The notes beneath the pieces are model-generated. The model searched no databases. It was not told the origin of the DNA and saw only the letters and a list, made by a program, of their open reading frames with translations. The position numbers and the translations under genes are program-made. From positions 1-14,853 of the forward strand of contig CAAFXE010000027.1 in NCBI GenBank assembly GCA_900766915.1: a stretch of 14,853 nucleotides of DNA, in the 5' to 3' direction. Numbering within the stretch: position 1 is the stretch's first letter; each line of letters opens with the position of its first letter. This document shows, piece by piece, positions 1 to 6,362 of the stretch. The stretch is from Lachnospiraceae bacterium (GTDB lineage: Bacteria > Bacillota > Clostridia > Lachnospirales > Lachnospiraceae).

Positions 1-1
1 A

Positions 2-131
2 AAATAACTAGACTAATGCGCAGAACGTTTTTTTGAGAGTGCAGTTCAAAAAACGCAGGCGTAGCGGGCTACGTCGAGGCTTTTTGAGCTGTGCTATCGA
101 GAAAACGGGCAAGTATTCGGTCTAGTTATTT
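2..131. repeat. structured palindromic element with 12-bp terminal inverted repeats
   Basis: The ends are perfect inverted repeats: AAATAACTAGAC at 2-13 and GTCTAGTTATTT at 120-131. Inside, CGTAGC (60-65) and GCTACG (68-73) form a tight hairpin. Around it, the arms containing TTTTTGAGCTGTGC (about 81-94) and GTGCAGTTCAAAAAACG (39-55) pair imperfectly, so most of the segment folds as one long interrupted stem-loop. A smaller alternative hairpin pairs CG-T-tract-GA (26-36) with TC-A-tract-CG (46-55). It lies 13 bases past the stop codon of the acyl ligase gene, so it could end or stabilise that operon's mRNA. I see no protein-coding content. Whether it is a dispersed repeat cannot be judged from one copy, and the window edge may cut its context. 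Confidence 0.6.
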
Positions 132-144
132 AAGATACGATGTA

Positions 145-1653
145 CTAGTATCTCTTAATTTTCTTTGATGGTGTTTTCGGGAATTCCGTATCGCGAACCT
201 TTAAACTGTAAATTCTCTTATAGGCCGGAGCACCCTGGTTGTACTCGTCGATGAGCTTCTGAAGCTCTCCCTGTACATCCTTAATCTTTTTCTTTTCCAC
301 ATAGTCTTTATCCGGGAAAATCTCCGCTTCAATGACACCTTCATTTTCGCAGACAATGATCTCACAGATGAGTCTGTTTTCTCCCAGCTTGTTTTCCAAC
401 TCTTCCGGTGATACATTTTCACCATTTTTCGTGATGATCAGGTTTTTCTTTCTTCCGGTTAAGTAAACAAAGCCGTCTTCATCTACATAGCCAAGGTCAC
501 CGGTACGGAGCCATCCGTCCACCAGTGTCTCTGCCGTTTCTTCCGGCATTTTATAGTACCCTTGCATCACACTGCTTCCACGTACCCAAAGCTCTTCGTC
601 CACAGTCTTTGCCTCACAGTTTGGCATCAGCTGTCCTACAGAGCCTTTACGGATATTCCAGCTGACAGTGGTACTGATTACAGGAGCACACTCGGTCATG
701 CCATAGCCCTGTAAAATATCAATGTCATATTTTTTGAAAAGATCCAACATGGCAGGCGGAAGGTAGGCACCACCGCTGCAGATGGTGTGGAACTGTTTTC
801 CAAAGACGCTCAGTTTTACAAGAGGAGCCGGGATTCCTTTGGAGCCTTCCAGCTTCTTTGCGATAGTCTCGATCATCAGCGGAACCATCAGAATCATATT
901 TGGCTTAAACAGCTTGATATTTTTCACCATACGCATCAGAGAGTCATTGATGCAGATGGTACTGCCGTTGGATAATCCTTTCAGGAAATCGTTGGTCAGG
1001 CAATATGCATGATGGATTGGAAGTACGGATAAAAGCACCGTATCCTCCGGAATCTTCATATCCAGACAGGTGGCATTTTCTGCCAGATTCCTGTGAGTCA
1101 GCATAACACCCTTGCTCTTTCCGGTAGTTCCGGAGGTAAACATGATGGTAGCCAGCTGATCCGGCTGGACTTCACAGGTGGAGCCCGGTTCTTCAGCATT
1201 CATCAGCTGCCAGAAGGAAAGGATTCCGTCTGCACTTTCTGTCTTCTGCATGGAGATCACATATTTCAATTTCGGACAACGTCCTTTGGCTACGGCCAGG
1301 ACATCTGATCTTACCTCATCAACGACAAATACCGTTGCATCGGAACGGTCCACCAGTTCACACATTTCTTCTACAGGAAGTAATACATCCAATGGTACTG
1401 CTACACTTCCACTATTTACAACACCAAAATATGTAACAAGCCATTCATAGGAGGTCGCACCTACCACAGCGATATGCTGTCCCTGTTCTCCAAGGTTTTT
1501 TAATACTGCGGAAAATCTTTCACTGTCTTCCTTTAACTGTGTGTAGGTCTTTGATTCAATCTGATCTTTTCCCTTTTTGTAGCGAATCGCATCCTTATTT
1601 GGGAGCCTGCTGGCAGACTTCACAAGAATCTCACGAATTGTACTGCAAAGCAT
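145..1653 (-). CDS. AMP-forming fatty acyl ligase (acyl-CoA synthetase / adenylation-domain superfamily)
   Basis: This 502-residue protein belongs to the ANL adenylating enzymes, which activate a carboxylic acid with ATP and pass it to a thiol. Visible motifs in order: phosphate-binding loop TSGTTGKSKG (residues 173-182), YGMTE (317-321), RTGD (383-386), GRKKNLIITKNGENVSPEE (400-418) and the C-terminal PKTPSKKIKR with the catalytic lysine at about 498. The overall style is that of long-chain fatty acyl ligases rather than amino-acid-activating domains. The start ATG at 1653 has AGAAGGTG about 7 bases upstream. It is the last gene of the operon, 28 bases after the acyl carrier protein gene, so the likely thiol acceptor is that carrier's phosphopantetheine arm (inference). 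It could instead make free acyl-CoA. Family assignment is secure; the substrate is not. Confidence 0.9.
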   Translation of the reverse strand: MLCSTIREILVKSASRLPNKDAIRYKKGKDQIESKTYTQLKEDSERFSAVLKNLGEQGQHIAVVGATSYEWLVTYFGVVNSGSVAVPLDVLLPVEEMCELVDRSDATVFVVDEVRSDVLAVAKGRCPKLKYVISMQKTESADGILSFWQLMNAEEPGSTCEVQPDQLATIMFTSGTTGKSKGVMLTHRNLAENATCLDMKIPEDTVLLSVLPIHHAYCLTNDFLKGLSNGSTICINDSLMRMVKNIKLFKPNMILMVPLMIETIAKKLEGSKGIPAPLVKLSVFGKQFHTICSGGAYLPPAMLDLFKKYDIDILQGYGMTECAPVISTTVSWNIRKGSVGQLMPNCEAKTVDEELWVRGSSVMQGYYKMPEETAETLVDGWLRTGDLGYVDEDGFVYLTGRKKNLIITKNGENVSPEELENKLGENRLICEIIVCENEGVIEAEIFPDKDYVEKKKIKDVQGELQKLIDEYNQGAPAYKRIYSLKVRDTEFPKTPSKKIKRY

Positions 1654-1681
1654 CCTGTCACCTTCTTTCTGATACCATCAA

Positions 1682-1906
1682 TTATTTACTTAACTTTTCC
1701 AGATATTCAGCCGCTTCACCGACAGTACGGATATTGGAAACCTCCTGCTGGTCGATTTCTACATCAAATTCGTCCTCCAGCTCTCCAAGCATGCTCATAA
1801 AGTCGAAAGAGGTAAAGCCTAAGTCTTCCATAAAACGGGAATCCGGTGTAATGGTTCCCTCTACTTCTACATAGTTTCCAATAATTTCTACTAAATTATC
1901 AAACAT
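1682..1906 (-). CDS. acyl carrier protein (thiolation domain, stand-alone)
   Basis: A 74-residue acidic protein with the four-helix acyl-carrier pattern. The phosphopantetheine attachment site is Ser33 in LGFTSFDFMSML (residues 29-40), followed by the acidic helix ELEDEFDVEID. The residue before the serine is Thr rather than the usual Asp of the DSL motif, and Phe replaces the following Leu, so this is not the standard fatty-acid-synthesis AcpP. The ATG at 1906 is preceded by AGGAG at good spacing. Placed between the condensation-domain gene and the acyl ligase gene, it most likely carries the acyl group activated by the ligase (inference). No phosphopantetheinyl transferase is present in the window, so a housekeeping one would have to modify it. 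Confidence 0.92.
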   Translation of the reverse strand: MFDNLVEIIGNYVEVEGTITPDSRFMEDLGFTSFDFMSMLGELEDEFDVEIDQQEVSNIRTVGEAAEYLEKLSK

Positions 1907-1944
1907 TTTTCATTCTCCTTATTCACTAATCATTTCAAATACAA

Positions 1945-3348
1945 TTACACAAGATTGATGATATCTGCAATGGTCAGGTTCGGGTTTTCAATTCCCTTGA
2001 ACATGATCTTGCAAAGATAATAGTACATATATTCCAGATCGTTTCTGCTGACAGATGCCACCTGATGCTCAAAATTGAAATCAAGTCCGTTATCATCGGT
2101 ACGATGCATAACTGTCAGATACATTGCCTGAGTGGTAGCACCGTTTGGATACCATTTTGTCTTATACTTCACGCCATCTGCCTTGGTAAGGTCGTCCTTT
2201 CTCATGGAAAGCGGCTGATAGGTCAGAGACATTGGTTCATAGGTCAGTCCCGGTGCATGTGGGTAAACCTTGGAACGGTATGCGAAATAGGAAGTTGGAT
2301 TATAATTTGCATGGCGGAAGATCTCGTTCTGGGTATCTCTGATGATCTTGATTCCTTCCAGGAATGTTTTTTCCTTCGGAATAATGGTTCTAAGCGGGAA
2401 GGAATGGATTCTTGTACCGCCACATTTCTTTTCTTTCAGAGTCGCACGTCTTGCAATGGCATTGTTAATGGAAACATCATCAAAGCCGTTCATTTTCTGG
2501 AAATAGGTACGAAGTCCCATTAACAGCAGGACTGTTAAGGAAATATGCTGTTCCTCACAGAACTTCATGAGACGTCTGGTAGGTTCAGCTTCCAGATGGA
2601 AGATATCCAGTGCGGAATCCACATTCTGGGATGCATTGATGGCTGCACGAAGCTCCGGGTCATGGAATCTTTCACGGTCTAACTCCAGTTTTCCGGTTCC
2701 TAAAAGACCATTGTAGATTGGCTCAGACTTCTCGATCAGCTTCTGGAAATATTCTTCATCACGCTGCTGTGCCTTGGAGCCTGCTTCATAAGCAAGGTCT
2801 TTCTGAAGCTGTTCGATATAGGAAGTCATATCCTTCGGATAAGGAACTCCTTCAAATTTTGCATTACAATACAACTCAATGACGTCTGTCATAAAGTAAA
2901 TGATAGACTGGGCATCCATGGTCAGATGGTCTACCAGAAGATACATTCCCTGGAATCCGTCCGGTGTTTTGATCATGACGATCTTATTCATCGGGGAATC
3001 TGTCTGTTTGAAAGGCTTCTGTGTCCAGCCTGTCATAATGGCAGCTGCTTCTTCCATGGTCTTTCCTGTGAAGTCCACATATTCAATGTCTCTTTCTTCC
3101 TTATCTACCACATACTGATACCAGTTGCCTTCTTTGTCTTTTGCAAAACGAAGACGCATGGATTCGCATCTGTCATATGCTTTGTAAATGCTTTGTTTTA
3201 AAACATCCAGATCAAGATCCATGCCGATGGTCAGGCTTGTACCGATATTGACAACCTCTTTCTTCGGGCAGAAGCTCTGGTAGAACAAATGGAATTTCTG
3301 TGCATTGGTTAACGGATATACCGGGTATCCTTTTCTTATTTTCATCAT
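1945..3348 (-). CDS. stand-alone condensation-domain protein (NRPS C-domain family)
   Basis: The 467-residue length fits a single NRPS-type condensation domain of the chloramphenicol-acetyltransferase-like fold. The active-site HxxxD motif is seen in LLVDHLTMDAQS, with His141 and Asp145; the second-motif final Gly is Ala here. The N-terminus (YPVYPLTNAQKFHLFYQ, residues 8-24) matches the start of C domains, and FNFEHQ near residue 430 corresponds to the late conserved core. Such enzymes form an amide or ester between a carrier-bound acyl group and a nucleophile. No amino-acid adenylation domain accompanies it, so the acceptor is probably a free small molecule such as an amine (inference). The start ATG at 3348 overlaps the stop of the upstream hydrolase gene (ATGATGA), indicating translational coupling; ATG 3345 directly after it is an equal alternative. 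Confidence 0.88.
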   Translation of the reverse strand: MMKIRKGYPVYPLTNAQKFHLFYQSFCPKKEVVNIGTSLTIGMDLDLDVLKQSIYKAYDRCESMRLRFAKDKEGNWYQYVVDKEERDIEYVDFTGKTMEEAAAIMTGWTQKPFKQTDSPMNKIVMIKTPDGFQGMYLLVDHLTMDAQSIIYFMTDVIELYCNAKFEGVPYPKDMTSYIEQLQKDLAYEAGSKAQQRDEEYFQKLIEKSEPIYNGLLGTGKLELDRERFHDPELRAAINASQNVDSALDIFHLEAEPTRRLMKFCEEQHISLTVLLLMGLRTYFQKMNGFDDVSINNAIARRATLKEKKCGGTRIHSFPLRTIIPKEKTFLEGIKIIRDTQNEIFRHANYNPTSYFAYRSKVYPHAPGLTYEPMSLTYQPLSMRKDDLTKADGVKYKTKWYPNGATTQAMYLTVMHRTDDNGLDFNFEHQVASVSRNDLEYMYYYLCKIMFKGIENPNLTIADIINLV

Positions 3349-4295
3349 AATCCTAATTCTCCTGTAAACTCATTTAATGCGTTTTCATAACTTGCGGGGT
3401 CTTTATAGTAGCTTTCTGCGTGTGCTGCTCCTTCAATGATCAGCTTTTTCTTCTTTGATGTGCAGTTTTCGTAAATTTTGTCACACATTTTACATGGAAC
3501 AAAGGTATCTCCCGAACCGTGGATAAACAGGATCGGAACCTTCGCATGCTGCACCTCTCTTGCTGCGTTGCATTCATCCAGACCATAGCCTGACAATTTC
3601 TGATTCATCAGATCTGCAATCTGCATCAGCGGAAATGCAGGCAGATGATACATGCTGTGAAGCACATGGGTAAATACCTCTTTCGGTGAAGTAAAGGCAC
3701 AATCGGAAACGATGCCCTTCACCTGTGTCGGAAGATCCATGCTGCTGGTCATCAGTACCGTAGCACCACCCATGGATGTACCGTGAAGCAGGATCTTCAC
3801 ATCCTCTCCGCATTTACGGATCACCCACTGGATCCACTTTAAGGTATCCTTCCGGTCCAGACATCCGAATCCGATATAGGTTCCTTCGCTTTCACCGTGG
3901 GCACGTAAGTCCGGCAGCAGCATGGAATAGCCCTTGTTCAGATAGTAGCCGGAAAGTCCGATGTAATCACTCATTCCCTGGCTTGTGTAGCCGTGAAGAC
4001 AGATGACTACCTTTTTGCAGTCGTCTTTCGGAAACCAGGTAGCGTGAAGTCTGAGTCCGTCTTCTGACATGATCCACTGGTCGGAATGTTCCTGGGAGAG
4101 CATTGCTTCCTTTCGCTCTTTGATGAACGCCATATGCTGATTCCAGTCTGTTCCCGCCATTTTCATGGTCCTGTCTGTTCTGGCATTGCCGCGAATCATG
4201 GTTCTTCGGTAAAAATAGGTGGCGATTCCAAGCTCTGCCACCGCACCAATCCCCAATGCAGCTGCCACATAACAAATCATTTTCTGAAATATCAT
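3345..4295 (-). CDS. membrane-anchored alpha/beta hydrolase
   Basis: A 316-residue serine hydrolase. The core shows the oxyanion HG (101-102), nucleophile Ser174 in GTSMGG (172-177), acid Asp263 in GSGDTFVP and His292 in GAAHAES, a complete catalytic triad. Residues about 5-28 form a single hydrophobic segment followed by YRRTMIRGNAR, so it is probably an N-terminally anchored protein; which side of the membrane the catalytic domain occupies depends on topology that I cannot fix. The ATG at 4295 has AAGGTGAG upstream. It lies 24 bases after the SCP2-like gene and overlaps the condensation-domain gene by 4 bases, so it works with the acyl-transfer enzymes. Possible jobs are freeing fatty acids from esters, hydrolysing stalled acyl-ACP, or acting on the product; the sequence does not choose between them. 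Confidence 0.9.
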   Translation of the reverse strand: MIFQKMICYVAAALGIGAVAELGIATYFYRRTMIRGNARTDRTMKMAGTDWNQHMAFIKERKEAMLSQEHSDQWIMSEDGLRLHATWFPKDDCKKVVICLHGYTSQGMSDYIGLSGYYLNKGYSMLLPDLRAHGESEGTYIGFGCLDRKDTLKWIQWVIRKCGEDVKILLHGTSMGGATVLMTSSMDLPTQVKGIVSDCAFTSPKEVFTHVLHSMYHLPAFPLMQIADLMNQKLSGYGLDECNAAREVQHAKVPILFIHGSGDTFVPCKMCDKIYENCTSKKKKLIIEGAAHAESYYKDPASYENALNEFTGELGL

Positions 4296-4319
4296 TTAAC
4301 TCACCTTGTTTGCTTCTTA

Positions 4320-4655
4320 TTATTTATTATTGTTTCTCTCGATCAGGTCTTTCAGCTTTAATGCTTTATCCAGATTTCCGATCACTTTCAAACGGAATTT
4401 TAAGAACTCGTCTACCGGATCTTTTTCACCCTTCATAATGGCTGTGAACTGTTCTGCACTTCCTACAAAGATCGCATCATTGTCGTGATACTCATATGGT
4501 TCGATTTTAAGCTCTCCGTTTTTTACCTCTACATAAAAAATTCCTTCTGCTTCTCCTGTAATGTTAAACTGAAATGCCAGATGCTCTTTGATATCGCTGA
4601 CATCGGCTCCCATAAACTGTGTCTTTACACTTGAAAAATATTCTGAATAAGTCAT
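4320..4655 (-). CDS. SCP2-like (sterol carrier protein 2 fold) lipid-binding protein
   Basis: A 111-residue protein with the SCP2 pattern: an N-terminal helix, a beta-rich middle (LAFQFNITGEAEGIFYVEV, residues 26-44), then the characteristic GSAEQFTAIMKGEKDP (66-81) and a final helix with LKVIGNLDKALKL. No signal peptide or membrane segment is visible, so it should be cytoplasmic. SCP2-fold proteins bind long-chain fatty acyl or other lipid ligands in a hydrophobic tunnel. As first gene of an acyl ligase/ACP/condensation operon it may present fatty acids to the ligase or hold the hydrophobic product (inference). The start ATG at 4655 has a near-perfect GGAGG 8 bases upstream. The predicted promoter and TetR-type operators lie just beyond. 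Confidence 0.85.
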   Translation of the reverse strand: MTYSEYFSSVKTQFMGADVSDIKEHLAFQFNITGEAEGIFYVEVKNGELKIEPYEYHDNDAIFVGSAEQFTAIMKGEKDPVDEFLKFRLKVIGNLDKALKLKDLIERNNNK

Positions 4656-4691
4656 GTTTTTTTCCTCCGAAATATTCCTAAAGTCTTTTTT

Positions 4692-4706
4692 TCGACCATC
4701 GGTCGA
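4692..4706. promoter_or_regulatory. predicted TetR operator, copy 1 (promoter-proximal to the operon)
   Basis: TCGACC-ATC-GGTCGA is a palindrome with perfect 6-bp arms. With its flank it shares the 16-base string TTTTCGACCATCGGTC with a second copy 44 bp away. It falls at about +8 to +22 of the predicted transcript of the acyl ligase operon, where a bound repressor would block transcription. The divergently encoded TetR protein is the obvious candidate ligand (inference). Confidence 0.7.
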
Positions 4707-4720
4707 GGTTTTACATATTT

Positions 4721-4750
4721 ATCCTACCACTATTTTCGACCATCGGTCAA
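4721..4750 (-). promoter_or_regulatory. predicted promoter of the SCP2-hydrolase-C-ACP-ligase operon
   Basis: On the minus strand, TTGACC (4750-4745) is followed after 18 bases by TAGGAT (4726-4721). The expected start is near 4714, giving a leader of about 58 bases before the SCP2-like start codon. The -35 box lies inside operator copy 2. The -10 box is weak (4 of 6 consensus). Confidence 0.5.
4736..4750. promoter_or_regulatory. predicted TetR operator, copy 2 (overlaps the -35 box)
   Basis: TCGACC-ATC-GGTCAA differs from copy 1 by one base in the right arm. That base change makes the minus-strand reading TTGACC, which serves as the predicted -35 element of the operon. Centre-to-centre spacing to copy 1 is 44 bp, about four helical turns, so two dimers would sit on the same face of the DNA. 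Confidence 0.7.
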
Positions 4751-4798
4751 TTCACGAATTTCACAAAAAAATATCCTGTTTTTCTTTATCTTTTTGAT

Positions 4799-4828
4799 TT
4801 GATTGCATAAAACAACCTGTGGTATACT
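4799..4828 (+). promoter_or_regulatory. predicted promoter of the tetR-family gene
   Basis: TTGATT (4799-4804), 18-base spacer, TATACT (4823-4828). The expected start near 4835 leaves about 40 bases before ATG 4876. The palindromic operators lie about 50 bp upstream of this -35 box, so direct blocking of this promoter by the regulator is not obvious. Confidence 0.5.
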
Positions 4829-4861
4829 TGATTTGAATATTCTTTTATATGGAAAACAAAC

Positions 4862-4869
4862 AGGAAAGG
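4862..4869 (+). promoter_or_regulatory. ribosome binding site fixing the TetR start
   Basis: AGGAAAGG lies 6 bases before ATG 4876. The in-frame ATG at 4849, 27 bases upstream, has only A/T-rich sequence ahead of it and would lie about 14 bases from the predicted transcript start, so 4876 is preferred. Confidence 0.65.
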
Positions 4870-4875
4870 TATACT

Positions 4876-5499
4876 ATGGAAACCACAACGAAACGTGACC
4901 TGATTCTGGATGCTTTTCGCGATCTTCTGGTCAACGATGACATTCAGCATATCTCGGTCAGTAAGATCGCCAAACAGGCTGGAATCGGCAAGGGAAGCAT
5001 TTACTATTATTTTTCTTCCAAGGATGAGATTCTGGATGCTTTGATCAAAAGAACTTATAAAGATGCCCTGGATATGGCCAGAGAACTGATAGAACAGACC
5101 GATGAGTCCATTTATAACCGCATTGCACGGATCACGAATACCTGTATCTCTGCCACCCATGAGTTTTTAAAGAGAAGTGAAGACAGAAAAAATACTGACG
5201 ATGGACACGAAAGAATGTATGACAGTGCTCTCATTCATCAGAAGTTTATGAATTATGTGATTGTTGACTTTAAGGAGATTTATGCAAAGATCATTCAGCA
5301 GGAGATCGACCGGGGCAACATTCATTTTGATTCTGCTGAGGCTCTGGCAGAAATTCTGCTCATTGTCTTTACGGTAAAAATCGACAACATCCTCTCTCCC
5401 TCCACAGAGGAAGAAACAGCCAGAACCTTACAGGCACTCATTACCCTGTTAGAACGGGGTACCGGAAATGTTGATGGTGCTTTTGGCATCAAAATATAA
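4876..5499 (+). CDS. TetR/AcrR-family transcriptional regulator
   Basis: A 207-residue regulator from the preferred start. The N-terminal helix-turn-helix is clear: ISVSKIAKQAGIGKGSIYYYF (residues 26-46), followed by SSKDEILDAL, the standard TetR-family end of the DNA-binding domain. The remainder is an all-helical ligand-binding and dimerisation region with no recognisable ligand signature. It is divergent from the five-gene lipid/NRPS-like operon, and two palindromes of TetR-operator type sit in the gap, one on the operon's -35 box. The natural reading is repression of that operon, relieved by a ligand, perhaps a fatty acid, acyl-CoA or the product (inference). The SDR gene downstream has its own promoter only 5 bases after this stop codon. 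An N-terminally extended form from ATG 4849 (216 residues) is possible but has no ribosome binding site. Confidence 0.9.
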   Translation: METTTKRDLILDAFRDLLVNDDIQHISVSKIAKQAGIGKGSIYYYFSSKDEILDALIKRTYKDALDMARELIEQTDESIYNRIARITNTCISATHEFLKRSEDRKNTDDGHERMYDSALIHQKFMNYVIVDFKEIYAKIIQQEIDRGNIHFDSAEALAEILLIVFTVKIDNILSPSTEEETARTLQALITLLERGTGNVDGAFGIKI

Positions 5500-5503
5500 T
5501 TTG

Positions 5504-5533
5504 TTGACGAAGCAGCGTCCTTTTTTGTATAAT
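5504..5533 (+). promoter_or_regulatory. strong predicted promoter of the SDR gene
   Basis: TTGACG (5504-5509), 18-base spacer, perfect TATAAT (5528-5533). It starts 5 bases after the tetR stop codon. The expected transcript start is near 5540. No copy of the GACCATCGGTC palindrome is present here, so the gene appears to be controlled separately from the operon. Confidence 0.7.
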
Positions 5534-5541
5534 AAGGTCAG

Positions 5542-5581
5542 GTGCAAAGAAAAAAACGAATACTTTTAGGATATTTTGCAC
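5542..5581 (+). other. inverted repeat in the 5' leader of the SDR gene
   Basis: GTGCAAA (5542-5548) and TTTGCAC (5575-5581) are perfect 7-bp arms around a 26-base A/T-rich loop. The left arm begins at about the first transcribed base and the right arm ends 4 bases before the GGAGG. It may be a 5' mRNA stem-loop or a protein-binding site; the function is unknown. Confidence 0.35.
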
Positions 5582-5597
5582 AAAAGGAGGATCTTAT

Positions 5598-6356
5598 ATG
5601 AATCGATTAAAAGATAAGGTTGCTGTGATTACCGGTGGTAATTCCGGCGTTGGTTCCGCGACAGCAAAGCTGTTTGCGGCAGAAGGTGCGACGGTTGTCA
5701 TCACAGCCAGAAGAGAAGCAGCCCTGGAGCAGGTTGCCAAAGAAATAGAAGAAGCCGGCGGCACAGTGCTTGCTGTCTCTACCGACATTTCCAAGCCGGA
5801 AGATCCGGAAAAACTGATGGATATCGTTATGGAGCGTTTTGGTCGAATCGATATTCTGATCAATAACGCAGGAATTCTGGAAGTTGGTCTCAAACCTATC
5901 GACCGTTTTCTGGATGAAGATCTGGACCGGATCGTAGAAACTAATCAAAAGGGCACGATGCGCTGCATGAGAGCTGCATGCAAACGGATGCAGGCGGGTG
6001 CCAGCATTGTGAATATGGCATCTGCTGCCGGTGCAATGGGATGCGGCGGTGCTGCCTATGTATCCTCCAAAGCAGCCATCATCGGTATTACCAAACACAC
6101 TGCTCTTCGTTTCCAGGCACAGGGCATCCGCTGCAACGCTGTCTGTCCGGGAACCATCGTAACACCTATGACCTCTGCCCTGAAACCGGAGACTCTTGAT
6201 CAGGATATGATGGGTGCCATGGCTACTCATGCAAATTTGCGTACACAGCCTTGTACCGCAGAGGATATTGCAAATATTCTGCTGTTTTTGGCAAGCGATG
6301 AATCCCGTCCTTTGACAGGTCAGATCATTATGTCTGATTTCGGAGCTAATCTGTAA
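5598..6356 (+). CDS. short-chain dehydrogenase/reductase (SDR) family oxidoreductase
   Basis: A 252-residue classical SDR. It has the nucleotide-binding TGGNSGVG (residues 12-19), NNAG (89-92), structural Asn116, and the catalytic Ser142, Tyr154 and Lys158 in AAYVSSK. Arg38-Arg39 after the second strand suggests a preference for NADP(H) over NAD(H) (inference). The C-terminal LFLASDESRPLTGQIIMSDFG is typical of the family. The protein would reduce a carbonyl or oxidise an alcohol on an unidentified substrate in the cytoplasm; I cannot support a specific name such as FabG or a hydroxysteroid dehydrogenase from motifs alone. The start is clear, with AAAAGGAGG 7 bases before ATG. The gene is monocistronic, with its own promoter, and ends against a bidirectional hairpin shared with the convergent rseP cluster. 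A link to the neighbouring lipid operon is possible only by proximity. Confidence 0.92.
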   Translation: MNRLKDKVAVITGGNSGVGSATAKLFAAEGATVVITARREAALEQVAKEIEEAGGTVLAVSTDISKPEDPEKLMDIVMERFGRIDILINNAGILEVGLKPIDRFLDEDLDRIVETNQKGTMRCMRAACKRMQAGASIVNMASAAGAMGCGGAAYVSSKAAIIGITKHTALRFQAQGIRCNAVCPGTIVTPMTSALKPETLDQDMMGAMATHANLRTQPCTAEDIANILLFLASDESRPLTGQIIMSDFGANL

Positions 6357-6362
6357 CATATT

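Noticed and set aside
2065..2523. 152-codon open frame on the plus strand inside the condensation-domain gene
   Set aside because: It is a shadow of the C-domain reading frame, without a convincing start signal or recognisable motif.
145..4655. Operon as ordinary fatty-acid synthesis or beta-oxidation genes
   Set aside because: No ketosynthase, malonyl transferase, enoyl reductase, thiolase or acyl-CoA dehydrogenase is present; a condensation domain with HxxxD is not part of those pathways.
4692..4750. The repeated palindromes as a start of a CRISPR or tandem repeat array
   Set aside because: There are only two copies with promoter geometry, no further copies, and no cas genes.
5598..6356. 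SDR gene as a bile-acid hydroxysteroid dehydrogenase (such as baiA or a 7-alpha enzyme) or FabG
   Set aside because: Only generic SDR motifs can be seen, and the sequence around the active site does not obviously match BaiA; no bile-acid genes are adjacent.
5607..6359. Long open frame of 250 codons antisense to the SDR gene
   Set aside because: It lies entirely opposite a clear SDR gene with all family motifs, is rich in Cys, His and Ser as expected of a reversed frame, and shows no family pattern.
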